Shown here piece by piece: positions 16,064 through 25,579 of a stretch of DNA of 64,000 nt. The translations under genes were made by a program, and so were the position numbers. Every line of letters starts with the position of its first letter. The first letter of the stretch is position 1. The stretch is from Paenibacillus sp. SC116 (GTDB lineage: Bacteria; Bacillota; Bacilli; Paenibacillales; Paenibacillaceae), in NCBI RefSeq assembly GCF_024733555.1, contig NZ_JANIOF010000001.1:1264856-1328855 (forward strand), read 5' to 3'. Below the pieces are notes generated by a model, which ran no database searches, was not told the origin of the DNA, and saw nothing but the letters and a program-made list of their open reading frames with translations.

Positions 16064-16210
16064 TCAAAAAACATTCCGCATCATACGAGCAGCTTACGCC
16101 AAGCTGATTGCTCAGTTGCTAATTTCCTAACTCAATCATGCAATCATGAATGTAGGAACTCAGCATATAATCCGGCGAAACACCAACGCTCAATTGTACG
16201 GAATGTTTAC
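16064..16210 (-). other. candidate structured RNA or complex terminator before dxs
   Basis: A perfect 10-bp inverted repeat AAACATTCCG (16069-16078) / CGGAATGTTT (16199-16208) encloses 120 bases. Inside are further pairings, for example CAGCTT…AAGCTG near 16090-16106, GATTG…CAATC with AGTT/AACT near 16106-16137, and TTCCTA…TAGGA. On the minus strand the closing stem runs into TTTTTT. It ends ~110 bases before dxs, downstream of ispA. It could be the ispA terminator or a dxs leader; no known riboswitch signature is seen. Confidence 0.35.
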
Positions 16211-16308
16211 TGTAAGACTAAAATTATCATTACCATCCCTTAACTTTTAAGAAACAGCAAGCAAACATTTATACATGATTATAACATAGAGTATTACGAA
16301 TCATGCAC

Positions 16309-17223
16309 TTAATGGTTTCGTTTCATGAGGTAGTCAGCAAGCTCTAATAACCGTTCAGGGTAAGGAATCGGCCCCTCTGTGAGCGCTTCCTTCGCTTCGC
16401 AGGTCAATTGCTCAATCTCACGCTTAGATGCATCCATTCCCATGAAATACGGGAATGTCACTTTGCCGCTCTTCTCATCGCTGCCTTTCGGCTTACCTGT
16501 AACAGCTTGCTCTCCTTCAACATCAAGAACATCATCTTGAATTTGGAAAGCTAAACCAAGTTTTCTACCAAACGTTGTTAAAGCCTCTATCTGTTCCGCA
16601 CTTGCCCCAGCAATATGACCACCAGCACGTAATGAGGCCACAATGAGATCCCCAGTCTTATGCTCATGGATATACTGAAGCTGCTCCAGCGTAGTTTCAC
16701 CTTGCTCACCAAGCATATCTGCTGCTTGTCCGCCTACCATACCTGGGAGACCAGCATATTGCGCCAGCTCTTCAACTACAGTAAGCACTGCTTCAGCAGA
16801 CACCCCGTGCTTCCTAGAAGCTTGAACCACGGTATAGAATGCATGAGTCAATAGTGCATCTCCCGCAAGGATAGCCATCGCTTCCCCATACAACTTATGG
16901 TTCGTTGGTTTGCCACGTCTGAAATCATCGTTATCCATGGCTGGCAAATCGTCATGTACAAGCGAGTAGGTATGTATCATCTCAATTGCGCATGCTGCTG
17001 GAAGCGCAGTTGCTGCTCGGCCTCCCACACTTTCAGCGGCTGCAAGTACCAATACCGGCCTCAGACGCTTTCCTCCAGCCATTAGTGAATACAAAAATGA
17101 TTCATGAAGCGACGCAGGAATATCCCAATTTGCAGGAACGTATCCAGGAAGCGCTTGTTCCACTTCCTGAACGCTACTCTTCAAATACTGTTCAAAAGAG
17201 AGTTCACCGTTAGGATTACTCAC
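16309..17223 (-). CDS. ispA: farnesyl/geranyl diphosphate synthase IspA
   Basis: 304 residues from GTG 17223, which overlaps the xseB stop by eight bases (GTGAGTAA) and has GGTGAAGG before it. Polyprenyl synthase with first Asp-rich motif HDDLPAMDNDDFRRG (about 90-104), second motif QIQDDVLDVEG and MAGGKRLRP near the start. Makes C15 diphosphate for bactoprenol, quinones and others. Part of the xseA-xseB-ispA operon. Confidence 0.93.
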   Translation of the reverse strand: MSNPNGELSFEQYLKSSVQEVEQALPGYVPANWDIPASLHESFLYSLMAGGKRLRPVLVLAAAESVGGRAATALPAACAIEMIHTYSLVHDDLPAMDNDDFRRGKPTNHKLYGEAMAILAGDALLTHAFYTVVQASRKHGVSAEAVLTVVEELAQYAGLPGMVGGQAADMLGEQGETTLEQLQYIHEHKTGDLIVASLRAGGHIAGASAEQIEALTTFGRKLGLAFQIQDDVLDVEGEQAVTGKPKGSDEKSGKVTFPYFMGMDASKREIEQLTCEAKEALTEGPIPYPERLLELADYLMKRNH

Positions 17224-17476
17224 TTCCTTCACCTGCTTCCGCTTGGAACGGCTGTTTGTCCCATTCGCCATGCTGTTCTGTTAACACCTCAATACGGCGT
17301 TCCACTTGCTCCAGCTTGGAAGAGCAGGTTTTAGACAAATGCATGCCTTCTTGAAATAGTTCAATCGCTTGTTCCAACGGCACGTCCCCGCTTTCCAATT
17401 GATTGACGATTTGCTCAAGTCGCTCCATAGCTGCTTCAAAACTTAACGCTTGATGCTGCTCTTCTATATTACTCAT
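17216..17476 (-). CDS. xseB: exonuclease VII small subunit
   Basis: 86 residues with the XseB core SFEAAMERLEQIVNQLESGDVPLEQAIELFQEGM…C…L…VE. Small subunit of the single-strand exonuclease VII complex. Overlaps xseA by eight bases and ispA by eight, so the three are translationally coupled. Confidence 0.93.
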   Translation of the reverse strand: MSNIEEQHQALSFEAAMERLEQIVNQLESGDVPLEQAIELFQEGMHLSKTCSSKLEQVERRIEVLTEQHGEWDKQPFQAEAGEGSE

Positions 17477-18827
17477 GAGCGTCCCTCCCTTTCATCGACC
17501 ACACTTGGCAGTCCAACTGTCCGTCCGTTACATTCACTTTTACAATATCACCGAGCTGTACGTCTTCCATCTTACGAATGAGCATCTTCTCCTGCTCATC
17601 ATAAACGAGACTATACCCTCGAGACATTACTTTGAGTGGGCTTAACGCATCCAATTGCCTGATTGTGCCGTGCAGTTGCTGCGTATGTCGTTGTGACAAG
17701 ATGGCCATCGCATTACGTAAGTTTTTGGATTGTACGCCAAGTTGGGAACGAGCAAATTTAGCTTGGTGCTTTGGACTTTGTTCACGTAAACGGCCTGTCC
17801 AACGCTGAAGCCTCTGGCTCGCTTTATCCAGCACGAGCTGACCACGATGCTGAAGCCGCTCTTGCTGAATCAATAATCGTTCCCGATGCTGTTCTATAGA
17901 TTGCTTCGGCTTGCGCATAATAGGGGATTGCTGAACCCTCAGCAATCGCTCCTGCTGAACTTGAACCGCACGAATAGCAGCCTGTTCCAACCTACGTCCC
18001 ATATGGTTCAAATGCTGTCGCAGATCATCCTGATGCATAACAGCTAACTCCGCAGCAGCGGTAGGTGTAGGTGCACGCATGTCTGCCACAAAATCAGCGA
18101 TTGTAAAATCAGTCTCATGTCCAACTGCAGATATGACTGGAATAGATGACGCGGCAATGGCTCGGGCTACCATTTCCTCGTTAAAGGCCCACAGCTCTTC
18201 AAGCGAGCCGCCTCCACGACCAACAATAAGGAGATCGACCTCACCGTAACGGTTGAAAGACTCTATCGCCTGAGCAATGGAAGGTGCCGCTTGCTGACCT
18301 TGCACAAGTACAGGGTACAGCAAGATGGGAACGCCAGGCTGTCTGCGTTGAATCGTCGTGATTATATCCCGAACAGCAGCTCCTGTTGCCGACGTTACAA
18401 CCCCAACTGCCCGAGGAAATCTTGGCAATGGCTGTTTACGCTCATGATCAAACAGCCCTTCCTCGTTAAGCTTCTGCTTCAGCTGCTCATACGCCAAATA
18501 CAAGCTCCCGATGCCATCTGGCTGCATTTGCTGAGCGTAAAACTGATACTGACCATCTCGTTCATATACCGTAACTTGCCCTCTCGCGATGACTCGCGTA
18601 CCTTCCTTCGGTCGGAATGCGAGCCTCTGGTTGTAAGAGGCGAACATAATGGCGCGGATTCGACTATCCTTATCCTTCAGAGTGAAGTACATATGCCCGC
18701 TGGAATGATGAGTAAAATTGGATATTTCTCCACGAATCCATACGTCCTGTAAAGTTGCATCTCCGTCCAGCTTCATCCGAATATACTTGTTCAAATCTTT
18801 AATACTTAAAATGCGTTCTTCACTCAC
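17469..18827 (-). CDS. xseA: exonuclease VII large subunit
   Basis: 452 residues from GTG 18827 (VSEERILSIKDLNKYIRMKL); a GAGGAGGTG site lies 13 bases upstream. An ATG at 18851 is also in frame but has no site. N-terminal OB-fold (VWIRGEISNFTHHSSGHMYFTLKD), a catalytic domain with GVVTSATGAAVRDI and VGRGGGSLEELWAFN, and a long coiled-coil C-terminus. Degrades single-stranded DNA with XseB. Confidence 0.93.
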   Translation of the reverse strand: MSEERILSIKDLNKYIRMKLDGDATLQDVWIRGEISNFTHHSSGHMYFTLKDKDSRIRAIMFASYNQRLAFRPKEGTRVIARGQVTVYERDGQYQFYAQQMQPDGIGSLYLAYEQLKQKLNEEGLFDHERKQPLPRFPRAVGVVTSATGAAVRDIITTIQRRQPGVPILLYPVLVQGQQAAPSIAQAIESFNRYGEVDLLIVGRGGGSLEELWAFNEEMVARAIAASSIPVISAVGHETDFTIADFVADMRAPTPTAAAELAVMHQDDLRQHLNHMGRRLEQAAIRAVQVQQERLLRVQQSPIMRKPKQSIEQHRERLLIQQERLQHRGQLVLDKASQRLQRWTGRLREQSPKHQAKFARSQLGVQSKNLRNAMAILSQRHTQQLHGTIRQLDALSPLKVMSRGYSLVYDEQEKMLIRKMEDVQLGDIVKVNVTDGQLDCQVWSMKGRDAHE

Positions 18828-18920
18828 AGCGCCGATCGCACCTCCTCTCATCCATTACAACGCATGATTAGGCATGACTATAAAATATATAAATAACGTT
18901 AATAATCTGATTCGTTTGTA

Positions 18921-19778
18921 CTATCCAAGGTTATGGATGCGTTTAGCTGCCTTCAATGTATTTTGCATCAGCATGGTAATCGTCAACGGTCCTACCCCAC
19001 CAGGTACAGGTGTGATTAAGGAACTAACCTCTGATACATCATCGAAATGAACATCACCAGCTAGCTTGCCGTTATCCAGTCGATTTACACCAACATCAAT
19101 AACAACTGCTCCCGGCTTAACGAAAGAACGATCTACAAAGTTTGCTTTACCAATAGCAACAATAAGAATATCCGCCTGCTTCGTAAGTTCTTTCATGTTC
19201 GTAGTACGAGAGTGACACATCGTTACAGTTGCATGTTCACGCTGCAACAATAAAGAAACAGGTTTACCCACAATGTTGCTTCTTCCGATAACGACAGCGT
19301 GTTTACCTGCAATTTCTACATCATGACGCTTCAATAGCTCTATAACGCCAGCTGGCGTACAAGGTAGGAGAGATTCATCGCCAATCACCATGTTACCCAC
19401 GCTAACGGGATGGAATCCATCAACATCTTTCTCTACGGCAATGGCATCAATGATAGCCTTCTCCTCTATATGCTTCGGAAGTGGCAATTGAACGAGTATA
19501 CCATGGATATTTGACTGGGCATTCAACGTACCTACAAGCTCAAGCAAATGCTCTTGTGTTGTATCTTCAGGCAAACGATGCACTTCAGAGTAATAACCCA
19601 GCTCTAGACAGGTCTTATGTTTGCTGTTCACGTAAACTTGTGATGCTGGATCTTCACCTACAATTACAACCGCTAGTCCAGGCTGTACACCTGCAGATTG
19701 CAATTTCTGAACTTCTTGCTTCATTTCTTCCCGCATAGCTTGCGCTACCGCCTTACCGTTCATCAAAGATGCTGTCAT
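18921..19778 (-). CDS. folD: FolD bifunctional methylene-THF enzyme
   Basis: 285 residues from ATG 19778 behind GGGGGAGAG. Catalytic part with Lys in VNSKHKTC (YxxxK-like) and QLPLPKHI, then a Rossmann domain with GRSNIVGKPVSLLL and TPVPGGVGPLTI. Methylenetetrahydrofolate dehydrogenase and methenyl cyclohydrolase, cytosolic one-carbon metabolism. Confidence 0.95.
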   Translation of the reverse strand: MTASLMNGKAVAQAMREEMKQEVQKLQSAGVQPGLAVVIVGEDPASQVYVNSKHKTCLELGYYSEVHRLPEDTTQEHLLELVGTLNAQSNIHGILVQLPLPKHIEEKAIIDAIAVEKDVDGFHPVSVGNMVIGDESLLPCTPAGVIELLKRHDVEIAGKHAVVIGRSNIVGKPVSLLLQREHATVTMCHSRTTNMKELTKQADILIVAIGKANFVDRSFVKPGAVVIDVGVNRLDNGKLAGDVHFDDVSEVSSLITPVPGGVGPLTITMLMQNTLKAAKRIHNLG

Positions 19779-19854
19779 TACTCTCTCCCCCAACCTTATT
19801 ATCGTATAAGTAATATCTATATATAGAGCTATATGTAAATATAGCAATACATAA

Positions 19855-19905
19855 AAAAAGCGAATATGCCTATCGCAATTTGTCTAAAATTACGGTAGGC
19901 AACAC
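19855..19905 (-). terminator. nusB terminator
   Basis: GCCTA…TAGGC and GCGATA…TATTCGC pairings just past the nusB stop, followed on the minus strand by TTTTTTT. Confidence 0.5.
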
Positions 19906-19914
19906 TGCTCTCGA

Positions 19915-20379
19915 TTATTTCTGTTCTGAATCTTGCGCTTGTACACCTTCGCGTTGGCGTAGCATTTGACCAAGCACACCATTAACGAATTTACCTGATT
20001 CGTCTGTACCAAAGTATTTTGCCAATAAAACTGCTTCATTGACAGCAACTTTAGGTGGTACATCTTCTCTATGCAGTAACTCATAGCATGCAAAGCGAAG
20101 CACTTGACGGTCTACACGAGATAGACGGTCTACTTGCCAACCCTTCAAATAGCGTACTAGCTCTTTATCCAGCTCTTCACGATGTTCCCACGTGCTTGTT
20201 ACCCAACCCAATACATCATTTTTCAGCTTACCGACATGCTTCGTCTCAATACCCATTTCGTTATCCTCGGTTTGAGCTTCATCAATAACCATCTCTACAG
20301 CTTGCTGTGGTGTAACACCGGTCATTTCCAATTGATATAAACTTTGAATAGCCAATTCTCTGGCAATACGTCTTTTCAT
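19915..20379 (-). CDS. nusB: transcription antitermination factor NusB
   Basis: 154 residues from ATG 20379 (MKRRIARELAIQSLYQLEMTGV), with CAGGAGGAAC upstream. All-helical NusB fold; typical stretches RLSRVDRQVLRFACYELL and VAVNEAVLLAKYFG. Binds boxA RNA with NusE in rRNA antitermination. Confidence 0.95.
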   Translation of the reverse strand: MKRRIARELAIQSLYQLEMTGVTPQQAVEMVIDEAQTEDNEMGIETKHVGKLKNDVLGWVTSTWEHREELDKELVRYLKGWQVDRLSRVDRQVLRFACYELLHREDVPPKVAVNEAVLLAKYFGTDESGKFVNGVLGQMLRQREGVQAQDSEQK

Positions 20380-20454
20380 GATAGTTCCTCCTGCATATGT
20401 TGCTTGCAATTGTATTGGGCTTGAGATCGAGATTAAAGTATATGGCACATGCCA

Positions 20455-20533
20455 CAAAAAAATCCTATGCGCGCTCCGATCGTCCCATCGGGTTGACCGA
20501 CAGTTCCGCAGTCGTTCGGAGCGTCCATAGGAC
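20455..20533 (-). terminator. long-hairpin terminator of asp23-amaP operon
   Basis: CCTATG…GCTCCGA (20464-20479) pairs with TCGGAGC…CATAGG (20516-20531); the minus-strand transcript then has a run of T at 20463-20457. Confidence 0.65.
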
Positions 20534-20763
20534 TACTTCAACCATCTCCAACGGTCAGACAGCCATACGGCAATACGCTGCCAAGGTATTATCGGACCTG
20601 CATTCAAATCTTTATTTTCACCTATGGTGTAACAAGTAAATACGAGCAGTGCAACAAACAGCATATCCCAAAATCCTGATAGCAAGTAGACTATTCCGAG
20701 CCCAATTCCTGCCACAATACCAATGATGCGTCCACTGTGACTCTCCCATAACTGTTCCCACAT
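20533..20763 (-). CDS. DUF2273 small membrane protein
   Basis: 76 residues from ATG 20763 (MWEQLWESHSGRIIG), with GGTGGTGAG seven bases upstream; an in-frame GTG at 20778 is the alternative. Two membrane segments (IIGIVAGIGLGIVYLLSGF, MLFVALLVFTCYTIG). DUF2273 proteins accompany amaP and asp23 in Firmicutes and probably take part in the same membrane-associated complex. Confidence 0.8.
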   Translation of the reverse strand: MWEQLWESHSGRIIGIVAGIGLGIVYLLSGFWDMLFVALLVFTCYTIGENKDLNAGPIIPWQRIAVWLSDRWRWLK

Positions 20764-20778
20764 TGGAAAGCTCACCAC

Positions 20779-21330
20779 CTATTCCACGCGTGCTTTGAAA
20801 GTCTGGGTTTGAACGATATTTGCCACGTAAACAGATACGAGTGATACAGGTATACCTGTAATGTCCTGAACATACTCTTTCACATTACGCTGAACCTCAG
20901 CTGTCATTTCAGGAATCGAAGTTTCTCCATCTACAACAGCACGTATCGTAATATCCAATCCTGAGTCGATCGCACGAATACGAGCTTTCAGATCCTTTGT
21001 GCCACGCACGCGAGCTGCCGCCTTCAAGGATACGTTCTCAATCGTTTCTAGTGAAATTTTAATATCACCAAATTCAGTTCGCTGATCGATGGAAGTCATC
21101 GCCGAGCTATCACGCTTGATAGACAAAATAAACATGCGCAAGCTAATAAGAAACACAACTGCCGCAACGCTTATAATTGCCATCTGTAGCCAAGCTGGTT
21201 GCGATAAATCCAAATAAAACTCGGATGTATCCGTCAAAAGTCCGCTAGCGCCAACGATGGCAGCTGCCGACAACGTACCGATCGTCAAACTGTACACAAA
21301 CAATAGCAATCTGTCTACTATACGTCCCAT
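20779..21330 (-). CDS. amaP: alkaline shock response membrane anchor AmaP
   Basis: 183 residues with two N-terminal membrane segments (about 8-30 and 47-68) followed by a cytosolic Asp23-like domain (VSLKAAARVRG…DLKARIRAIDSGLDITIRAVVDGE). AmaP tethers Asp23 to the cell membrane in Staphylococcus; its presence between asp23 and DUF2273 supports the same role here. Confidence 0.88.
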   Translation of the reverse strand: MGRIVDRLLLFVYSLTIGTLSAAAIVGASGLLTDTSEFYLDLSQPAWLQMAIISVAAVVFLISLRMFILSIKRDSSAMTSIDQRTEFGDIKISLETIENVSLKAAARVRGTKDLKARIRAIDSGLDITIRAVVDGETSIPEMTAEVQRNVKEYVQDITGIPVSLVSVYVANIVQTQTFKARVE

Positions 21331-21363
21331 GTGTCGTCCTGCCTCCTTGTTGAATTGCAGGTA

Positions 21364-21388
21364 AACCCCCTGCCATCAGGAGGGGGTT
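21364..21388 (-). terminator. hairpin between asp23 and amaP
   Basis: AACCCCCT (21364-21371) and AGGGGGTT (21381-21388) form a GC-rich stem with a nine-base loop and only a short T tract. It probably attenuates transcription or protects the asp23 message. Confidence 0.5.
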
Positions 21389-21401
21389 CTCTCATGCAGC
21401 A

Positions 21402-21809
21402 TTATTTAACGCGTGAACTAGCTTCAATCTCTTCTTGCTTTTCTTGAGATTTGAAGTGTACATCATGTACATGCACGTTTACTTCAACAACGTGAAGACC
21501 TGTCATCATTTCGATGGATCTTTTCACATTCGCTTGAATACTGGAAGAAACTTCAGGGATACGATGTCCGTATTCTACAATAATAGATACATCCACAGCT
21601 GCTTCGCGCTGTCCAACTTCAACCTTAACCCCTTTAGAAAGGTTTTTACGGCCTAGAAGTTCAGCAATTCCACCTGCAAATCCGCCGCTCATCCCTGCTA
21701 CACCTTCTATTTCAATGGTTGCAAGACCTGCTATAACTTCAATAACTTCTGGTGCAATTTGAATATTCCCCAAATCTGTGCGTTCAAACTCAGAAACTGC
21801 TTGACTCAT
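21402..21809 (-). CDS. Asp23/Gls24 envelope stress protein
   Basis: 135 residues of the Asp23/Gls24 family (GNIQIAPEVIEVIAGLATIEIEGVAGMSGG and VDVSIIVEYGHRIPEV). Cytosolic, membrane-associated through AmaP. B. subtilis has the equivalent YqhY beside accC. First gene of the asp23-amaP-DUF2273 operon. Confidence 0.9.
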   Translation of the reverse strand: MSQAVSEFERTDLGNIQIAPEVIEVIAGLATIEIEGVAGMSGGFAGGIAELLGRKNLSKGVKVEVGQREAAVDVSIIVEYGHRIPEVSSSIQANVKRSIEMMTGLHVVEVNVHVHDVHFKSQEKQEEIEASSRVK

Positions 21810-21923
21810 CTATCACCACTCCTCACATATTCATCCCACAAGGTTCATCGTTACCCTGTCCGCTTATTACTCATAACTATATCATTTGTCCATTTTTATG
21901 ACAAACAATCGGCGAAATAACGA

Positions 21924-23267
21924 TTACACCTCATTCTCTTCCAAGAACTTAATGTCAAAATCACCACGTAAAAACGTTGGGTGCTGCAAGAGACGACTAT
22001 GAAACGGAATCGTAGTGTGAATACCTTCAATGGCAAATTCCGATAACGCACGCTTCATTCGCTCGATTGCTTCTTCTCTTGTTGTTCCCCATACGATAAG
22101 CTTCGCAATCATCGAATCATAATGCGGTGATATTACATATCCCGGATAAGCAGCGCTGTCTACACGGACACCGAAGCCACCAGGTGGCAAGTAGAAGTTA
22201 ATCTTGCCGGCAGAAGGCATAAAGTTGCGCGATGGATCTTCCGCGTTAATACGGCACTCAATTGCCCAGCCGTTAATACGAATATCTTCTTGTTTCACGG
22301 AAAGCTGTTCACCTTGTGCGACCATGATCATTTCCTTGATGATATCAAGGCCAGTAATCATTTCCGTTACAGGGTGTTCCACTTGAATACGTGTATTCAT
22401 TTCCATGAAATAAAATTGTCCATCAGGTGCAAGCAAGAACTCGAGTGTTCCTGCTCCTGAATAGTTAACCGCTTGCGCTGCACGAACAGCAGCCGCACCC
22501 ATTCGCTCGCGGATATCTGGCGTCAAGATTGGACAAGGAGCCTCTTCAACAAGCTTCTGACGACGTCGCTGCACGGAGCAATCACGCTCACCAAGATGAA
22601 CAACGTTGCCATGCTTATCAGCAATAATTTGAATCTCAACATGCTTCATGCCTGTTAAGAACTTTTCTAAATAGACGCCTGCATTACCGAAAGCTTTCTC
22701 TGCTTCCTGCTGGGCAGTTGTTATTTGTTTAAAGAGTGATTCCTCATCTTCAGCAATACGAATACCTTTGCCTCCGCCACCAGCTGTAGCCTTAATAATA
22801 ACTGGATAGCCGATATCTCGGGCAATCATAACTGCATCGTCCATATTTTCAACTAAGCCATCTGATCCTGGAATAACCGGAACATTAGCATCTATCATTG
22901 TTTGCTTAGCAACGGCCTTGTCACCCATGCGTTCAATTGCATTAGGAGAAGGGCCAATAAACGTAATCCCGCAAGAATCACAAATCTCAGCAAAGTCTGC
23001 GTTCTCGGCTAAAAATCCATATCCCGGATGAACAGCATCGCATTCAGTTAGCGTTGCAACACTCATCAAATTGGTAAAGTTCAAATAACTATCCTTTGAT
23101 GCAGTAGGGCCAATACAATATGCCTCGTCCGCCAAACGAACGTGCAATGAATCTCGATCGGCTTCAGAATATACCGCTACGCTGGCAATTCCGAGCTCTC
23201 GACACGCACGAATAATCCGTACTGCTATTTCTCCGCGATTCGCGACGAGCACTTTGTGAAATGTCAT
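21924..23267 (-). CDS. accC: acetyl-CoA carboxylase biotin carboxylase subunit
   Basis: 447 residues, full length. ATP-grasp fold with [12 protein letters not shown] loop, [15 protein letters not shown] and [14 protein letters not shown]. Carboxylates the biotin on AccB with ATP and bicarbonate, the first committed step of fatty acid synthesis. Directly follows accB in the same direction. Confidence 0.96.
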   Translation of the reverse strand: MTFHKVLVANRGEIAVRIIRACRELGIASVAVYSEADRDSLHVRLADEAYCIGPTASKDSYLNFTNLMSVATLTECDAVHPGYGFLAENADFAEICDSCGITFIGPSPNAIERMGDKAVAKQTMIDANVPVIPGSDGLVENMDDAVMIARDIGYPVIIKATAGGGGKGIRIAEDEESLFKQITTAQQEAEKAFGNAGVYLEKFLTGMKHVEIQIIADKHGNVVHLGERDCSVQRRRQKLVEEAPCPILTPDIRERMGAAAVRAAQAVNYSGAGTLEFLLAPDGQFYFMEMNTRIQVEHPVTEMITGLDIIKEMIMVAQGEQLSVKQEDIRINGWAIECRINAEDPSRNFMPSAGKINFYLPPGGFGVRVDSAAYPGYVISPHYDSMIAKLIVWGTTREEAIERMKRALSEFAIEGIHTTIPFHSRLLQHPTFLRGDFDIKFLEENEV

Positions 23268-23315
23268 CGTTCAACCTCCTTGACTTGGCTGCCATTAGGG
23301 CATTATAAGCTAACG

Positions 23316-23810
23316 TTATTCCGCTTTAACCAAGAATAGCGGTTGTCCGAATTCGACTAATTGACCGTTCTCCACTAGAACTTCTACAATTTGTCCTTTC
23401 ACTTCTGCTTCCAGCTCATTCATCAGCTTCATCGCTTCTAGGATGCAAACGACAGTCTTTTCGCTCACTTTGGAACCTACAGAAACGAATACATCAGCAT
23501 CTGGTGACGGTGCAGAATAGAACGTACCTACCATCGGCGACACAATTTTGTGAAGGCCTGCTGTGTGATCAACAGCCGCTGGTGCAGCCTCTTCTTTGGC
23601 AGGGACAATTTGTTCTACCGCAGCTACCGGCGCTTGCACAGATGCAGGCGTATATGTATGGGCTGCAGGAGCTGATTGAATCGTAACAACCTCAGATTTG
23701 CCCGGCTTACGAATCGCGATGCGACAGCCTTCATTTTCAATTTCCAGCTCGTGAACAGAAGTCTGATCCACAAGTTTAATGAGTTCTTTTATCTCGCTTA
23801 TTTTGAACAA
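23316..23810 (-). CDS. accB: biotin carboxyl carrier protein of ACC
   Basis: 164 residues from TTG 23810 (FKISEIKELIKLVDQTSV), chosen because GAGGAG lies eight bases upstream and because the family starts MFK. The frame is open further up without support. An Ala/Pro-rich hinge (about 50-90) leads to the biotinyl domain with the biotinylated Lys in EAMKLMNE. Confidence 0.93.
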   Translation of the reverse strand: MFKISEIKELIKLVDQTSVHELEIENEGCRIAIRKPGKSEVVTIQSAPAAHTYTPASVQAPVAAVEQIVPAKEEAAPAAVDHTAGLHKIVSPMVGTFYSAPSPDADVFVSVGSKVSEKTVVCILEAMKLMNELEAEVKGQIVEVLVENGQLVEFGQPLFLVKAE

Positions 23811-23909
23811 TTCATTCACTCCTCGTGACTGTTGTATCATTAAGGGATTACCGCTAATTGATGGACAATCAATATGGACGTATGTATTATAACACAATCG
23901 AACCAAATG

Positions 23910-23938
23910 GAAAGAGCCCAGTTTCGGGAACTGGGCTG
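23910..23938 (-). terminator. spoIIIA operon terminator
   Basis: AGCCCAGTT and AACTGGGCT pair around CCCG, followed on the minus strand by CTTTCC. Lies between spoIIIAH and accB. Confidence 0.6.
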
Positions 23939-23969
23939 ACCATTGTTTTCTATTTCATGATTACTGACG

Positions 23970-24734
23970 TTATTCAGTAACGTATTGTACGCTTACTTTA
24001 TCCTGTGTGACTTGAAGCTCGTTAATAATTTTGTCAATGATATCAACCGCTTGTCTAGCTTCAAGCTTCTCAGCCTGCACTATGACTTTGACGTTATTAT
24101 TCTCTTCACTAATGACAACATTAGGATAATCTTTTTGCAATTCCGCCTCTAATGCAGTAATTTTCACTTCTTTTTCATCCAAGCGTGTCATGTCATCATA
24201 CAATTTTGTCATCTCTTCTGAGCTTACTTTCGATCCATTTAATTTGGTTAAAATATTTTCGAGCTGCTGCTGATACTGCTCTGAACGTTCCATTGCCTTT
24301 TGTTCAATCGTACTGCGGGACATAACTCCTTCAGCAGCAACCTGATCCAAAATGGCCTTTTCACCATCTGTAAGCGTCTGTTTGCTATCTTTAGCTGCTG
24401 ATTCGTTGGATGGTGCTTGGCCTTCTGGCTTCGTCGTTGAAGCATCAACTGGTTCCTTAGTTTCAGTAGTTGTGGCTGCGCCATCCGTTTTTCCACCCGT
24501 TTCTGTTTTACCTTCTGTAGTTGGCTGCACTTCTGTACCACTCACTTGGGTTACTTCAACCTTTGGTAATTGTTCAACAGCAGTCCCAGCTTCGCCGGCT
24601 GCCTTATTCACAGCAGCTATGCCTGCTGCCGGGTCAGGTTTTGCAGGCTCTTCAGTAAATAAATAATACGCAGACAGTACGACCATGAGGCTAAGCATTG
24701 ACACTAACCAGATTGTTTGTCGTTTGGTGTTCAT
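23970..24734 (-). CDS. spoIIIAH: SpoIIIAH channel protein
   Basis: 254 residues. One N-terminal membrane segment (TIWLVSMLSLMVVLSAYYLF), then a long low-complexity Ala/Thr/Glu/Lys linker (about 35-120) and the C-terminal ring-forming domain (AELQKDYPNVVISEENNNVKV…). In the mother cell membrane it binds forespore SpoIIQ and forms the feeding channel. Last gene of spoIIIA. ATG 24734 follows AAGGAGGG. Confidence 0.92.
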   Translation of the reverse strand: MNTKRQTIWLVSMLSLMVVLSAYYLFTEEPAKPDPAAGIAAVNKAAGEAGTAVEQLPKVEVTQVSGTEVQPTTEGKTETGGKTDGAATTTETKEPVDASTTKPEGQAPSNESAAKDSKQTLTDGEKAILDQVAAEGVMSRSTIEQKAMERSEQYQQQLENILTKLNGSKVSSEEMTKLYDDMTRLDEKEVKITALEAELQKDYPNVVISEENNNVKVIVQAEKLEARQAVDIIDKIINELQVTQDKVSVQYVTE

Positions 24735-24777
24735 TAAGGTAAACCCTCCTTTTAATTAACATCTCGCTGTTCTCGCT

Positions 24778-25452
24778 TTACTCTGCTATTTTGCGTGGCA
24801 CTACCGATATCCGGTAGGAAGGCACATTCAATCCTTTCTCCACCGCATCTACGATCATTTGATTCACAACAGCATTCTCAGCGCCTTTGGCAACGACGAT
24901 AACACCTCTAACTTTAGGTTTCACTCGTTTCGTTACGATAGGCGACTGACGCTCTGAGGTTTCCGTCATCACAATTTCACCATCACGTGATGTTTGCGTG
25001 ATGTGACGTTTGCCCCCATTTGCATCCGTCTCTTCCGTAACTTGCTGACTGTCTTTCATATTGCGTTGAATCACTAACTCTTCGGTTGAATCGACGGTAA
25101 CCATCACTTGCACCTGATCGACTCCAACAATCTCTTCAAGGACCGCTTTCATACGAGCTTCAAAAGATTGCTCAATCGTTGCAAATGGATTATTGGGATC
25201 AGGCGTAGCGACAGAAGCTCGACCATCATTTAGCTCCTGTTCACTCATCACACCTGTCACAGCAGGAGGTTCTCTGCCTGAGCTACCCATCAACCAGTTA
25301 TTAGTCCCGGGTCCACTCGAGAACGAGCTAAATAAGATGAGCGCCGCACCGACGAGACCGAATAGGAGCAGCCAACGAAATGCTTTCACTCGTTTCGGTC
25401 CGTTAGATCCGCTTCCAAGGATAGATTCTATTTTTTGCAGCCATTTCGCCAT
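24778..25452 (-). CDS. spoIIIAG: SpoIIIAG channel protein
   Basis: 224 residues. Single membrane segment near 24-44 (AFRWLLLFGLVGAALILFSS) and the C-terminal ring-building motif domain with VKPKVRGVIVVAKGAENAVV. Forms a large ring in the mother cell membrane that engages the SpoIIIAH-SpoIIQ channel. Confidence 0.92.
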   Translation of the reverse strand: MAKWLQKIESILGSGSNGPKRVKAFRWLLLFGLVGAALILFSSFSSGPGTNNWLMGSSGREPPAVTGVMSEQELNDGRASVATPDPNNPFATIEQSFEARMKAVLEEIVGVDQVQVMVTVDSTEELVIQRNMKDSQQVTEETDANGGKRHITQTSRDGEIVMTETSERQSPIVTKRVKPKVRGVIVVAKGAENAVVNQMIVDAVEKGLNVPSYRISVVPRKIAE

Positions 25453-25579
25453 GAGCGCTACCCACCCTCCTTGAACTGATAATTGTTGTGCTCCATCTTG
25501 TCCTTATTTCACCTATACGCAGCTTATCTAAAAATATGACTAGCAATTACGACTTCTTAGCATGTTAACGCGCATTATT

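Noticed and set aside
16021..16308. TPP riboswitch ahead of dxs
   Set aside because: The CTGAGA and ACCTGATCTGGAT-type signatures of the TPP element are absent.
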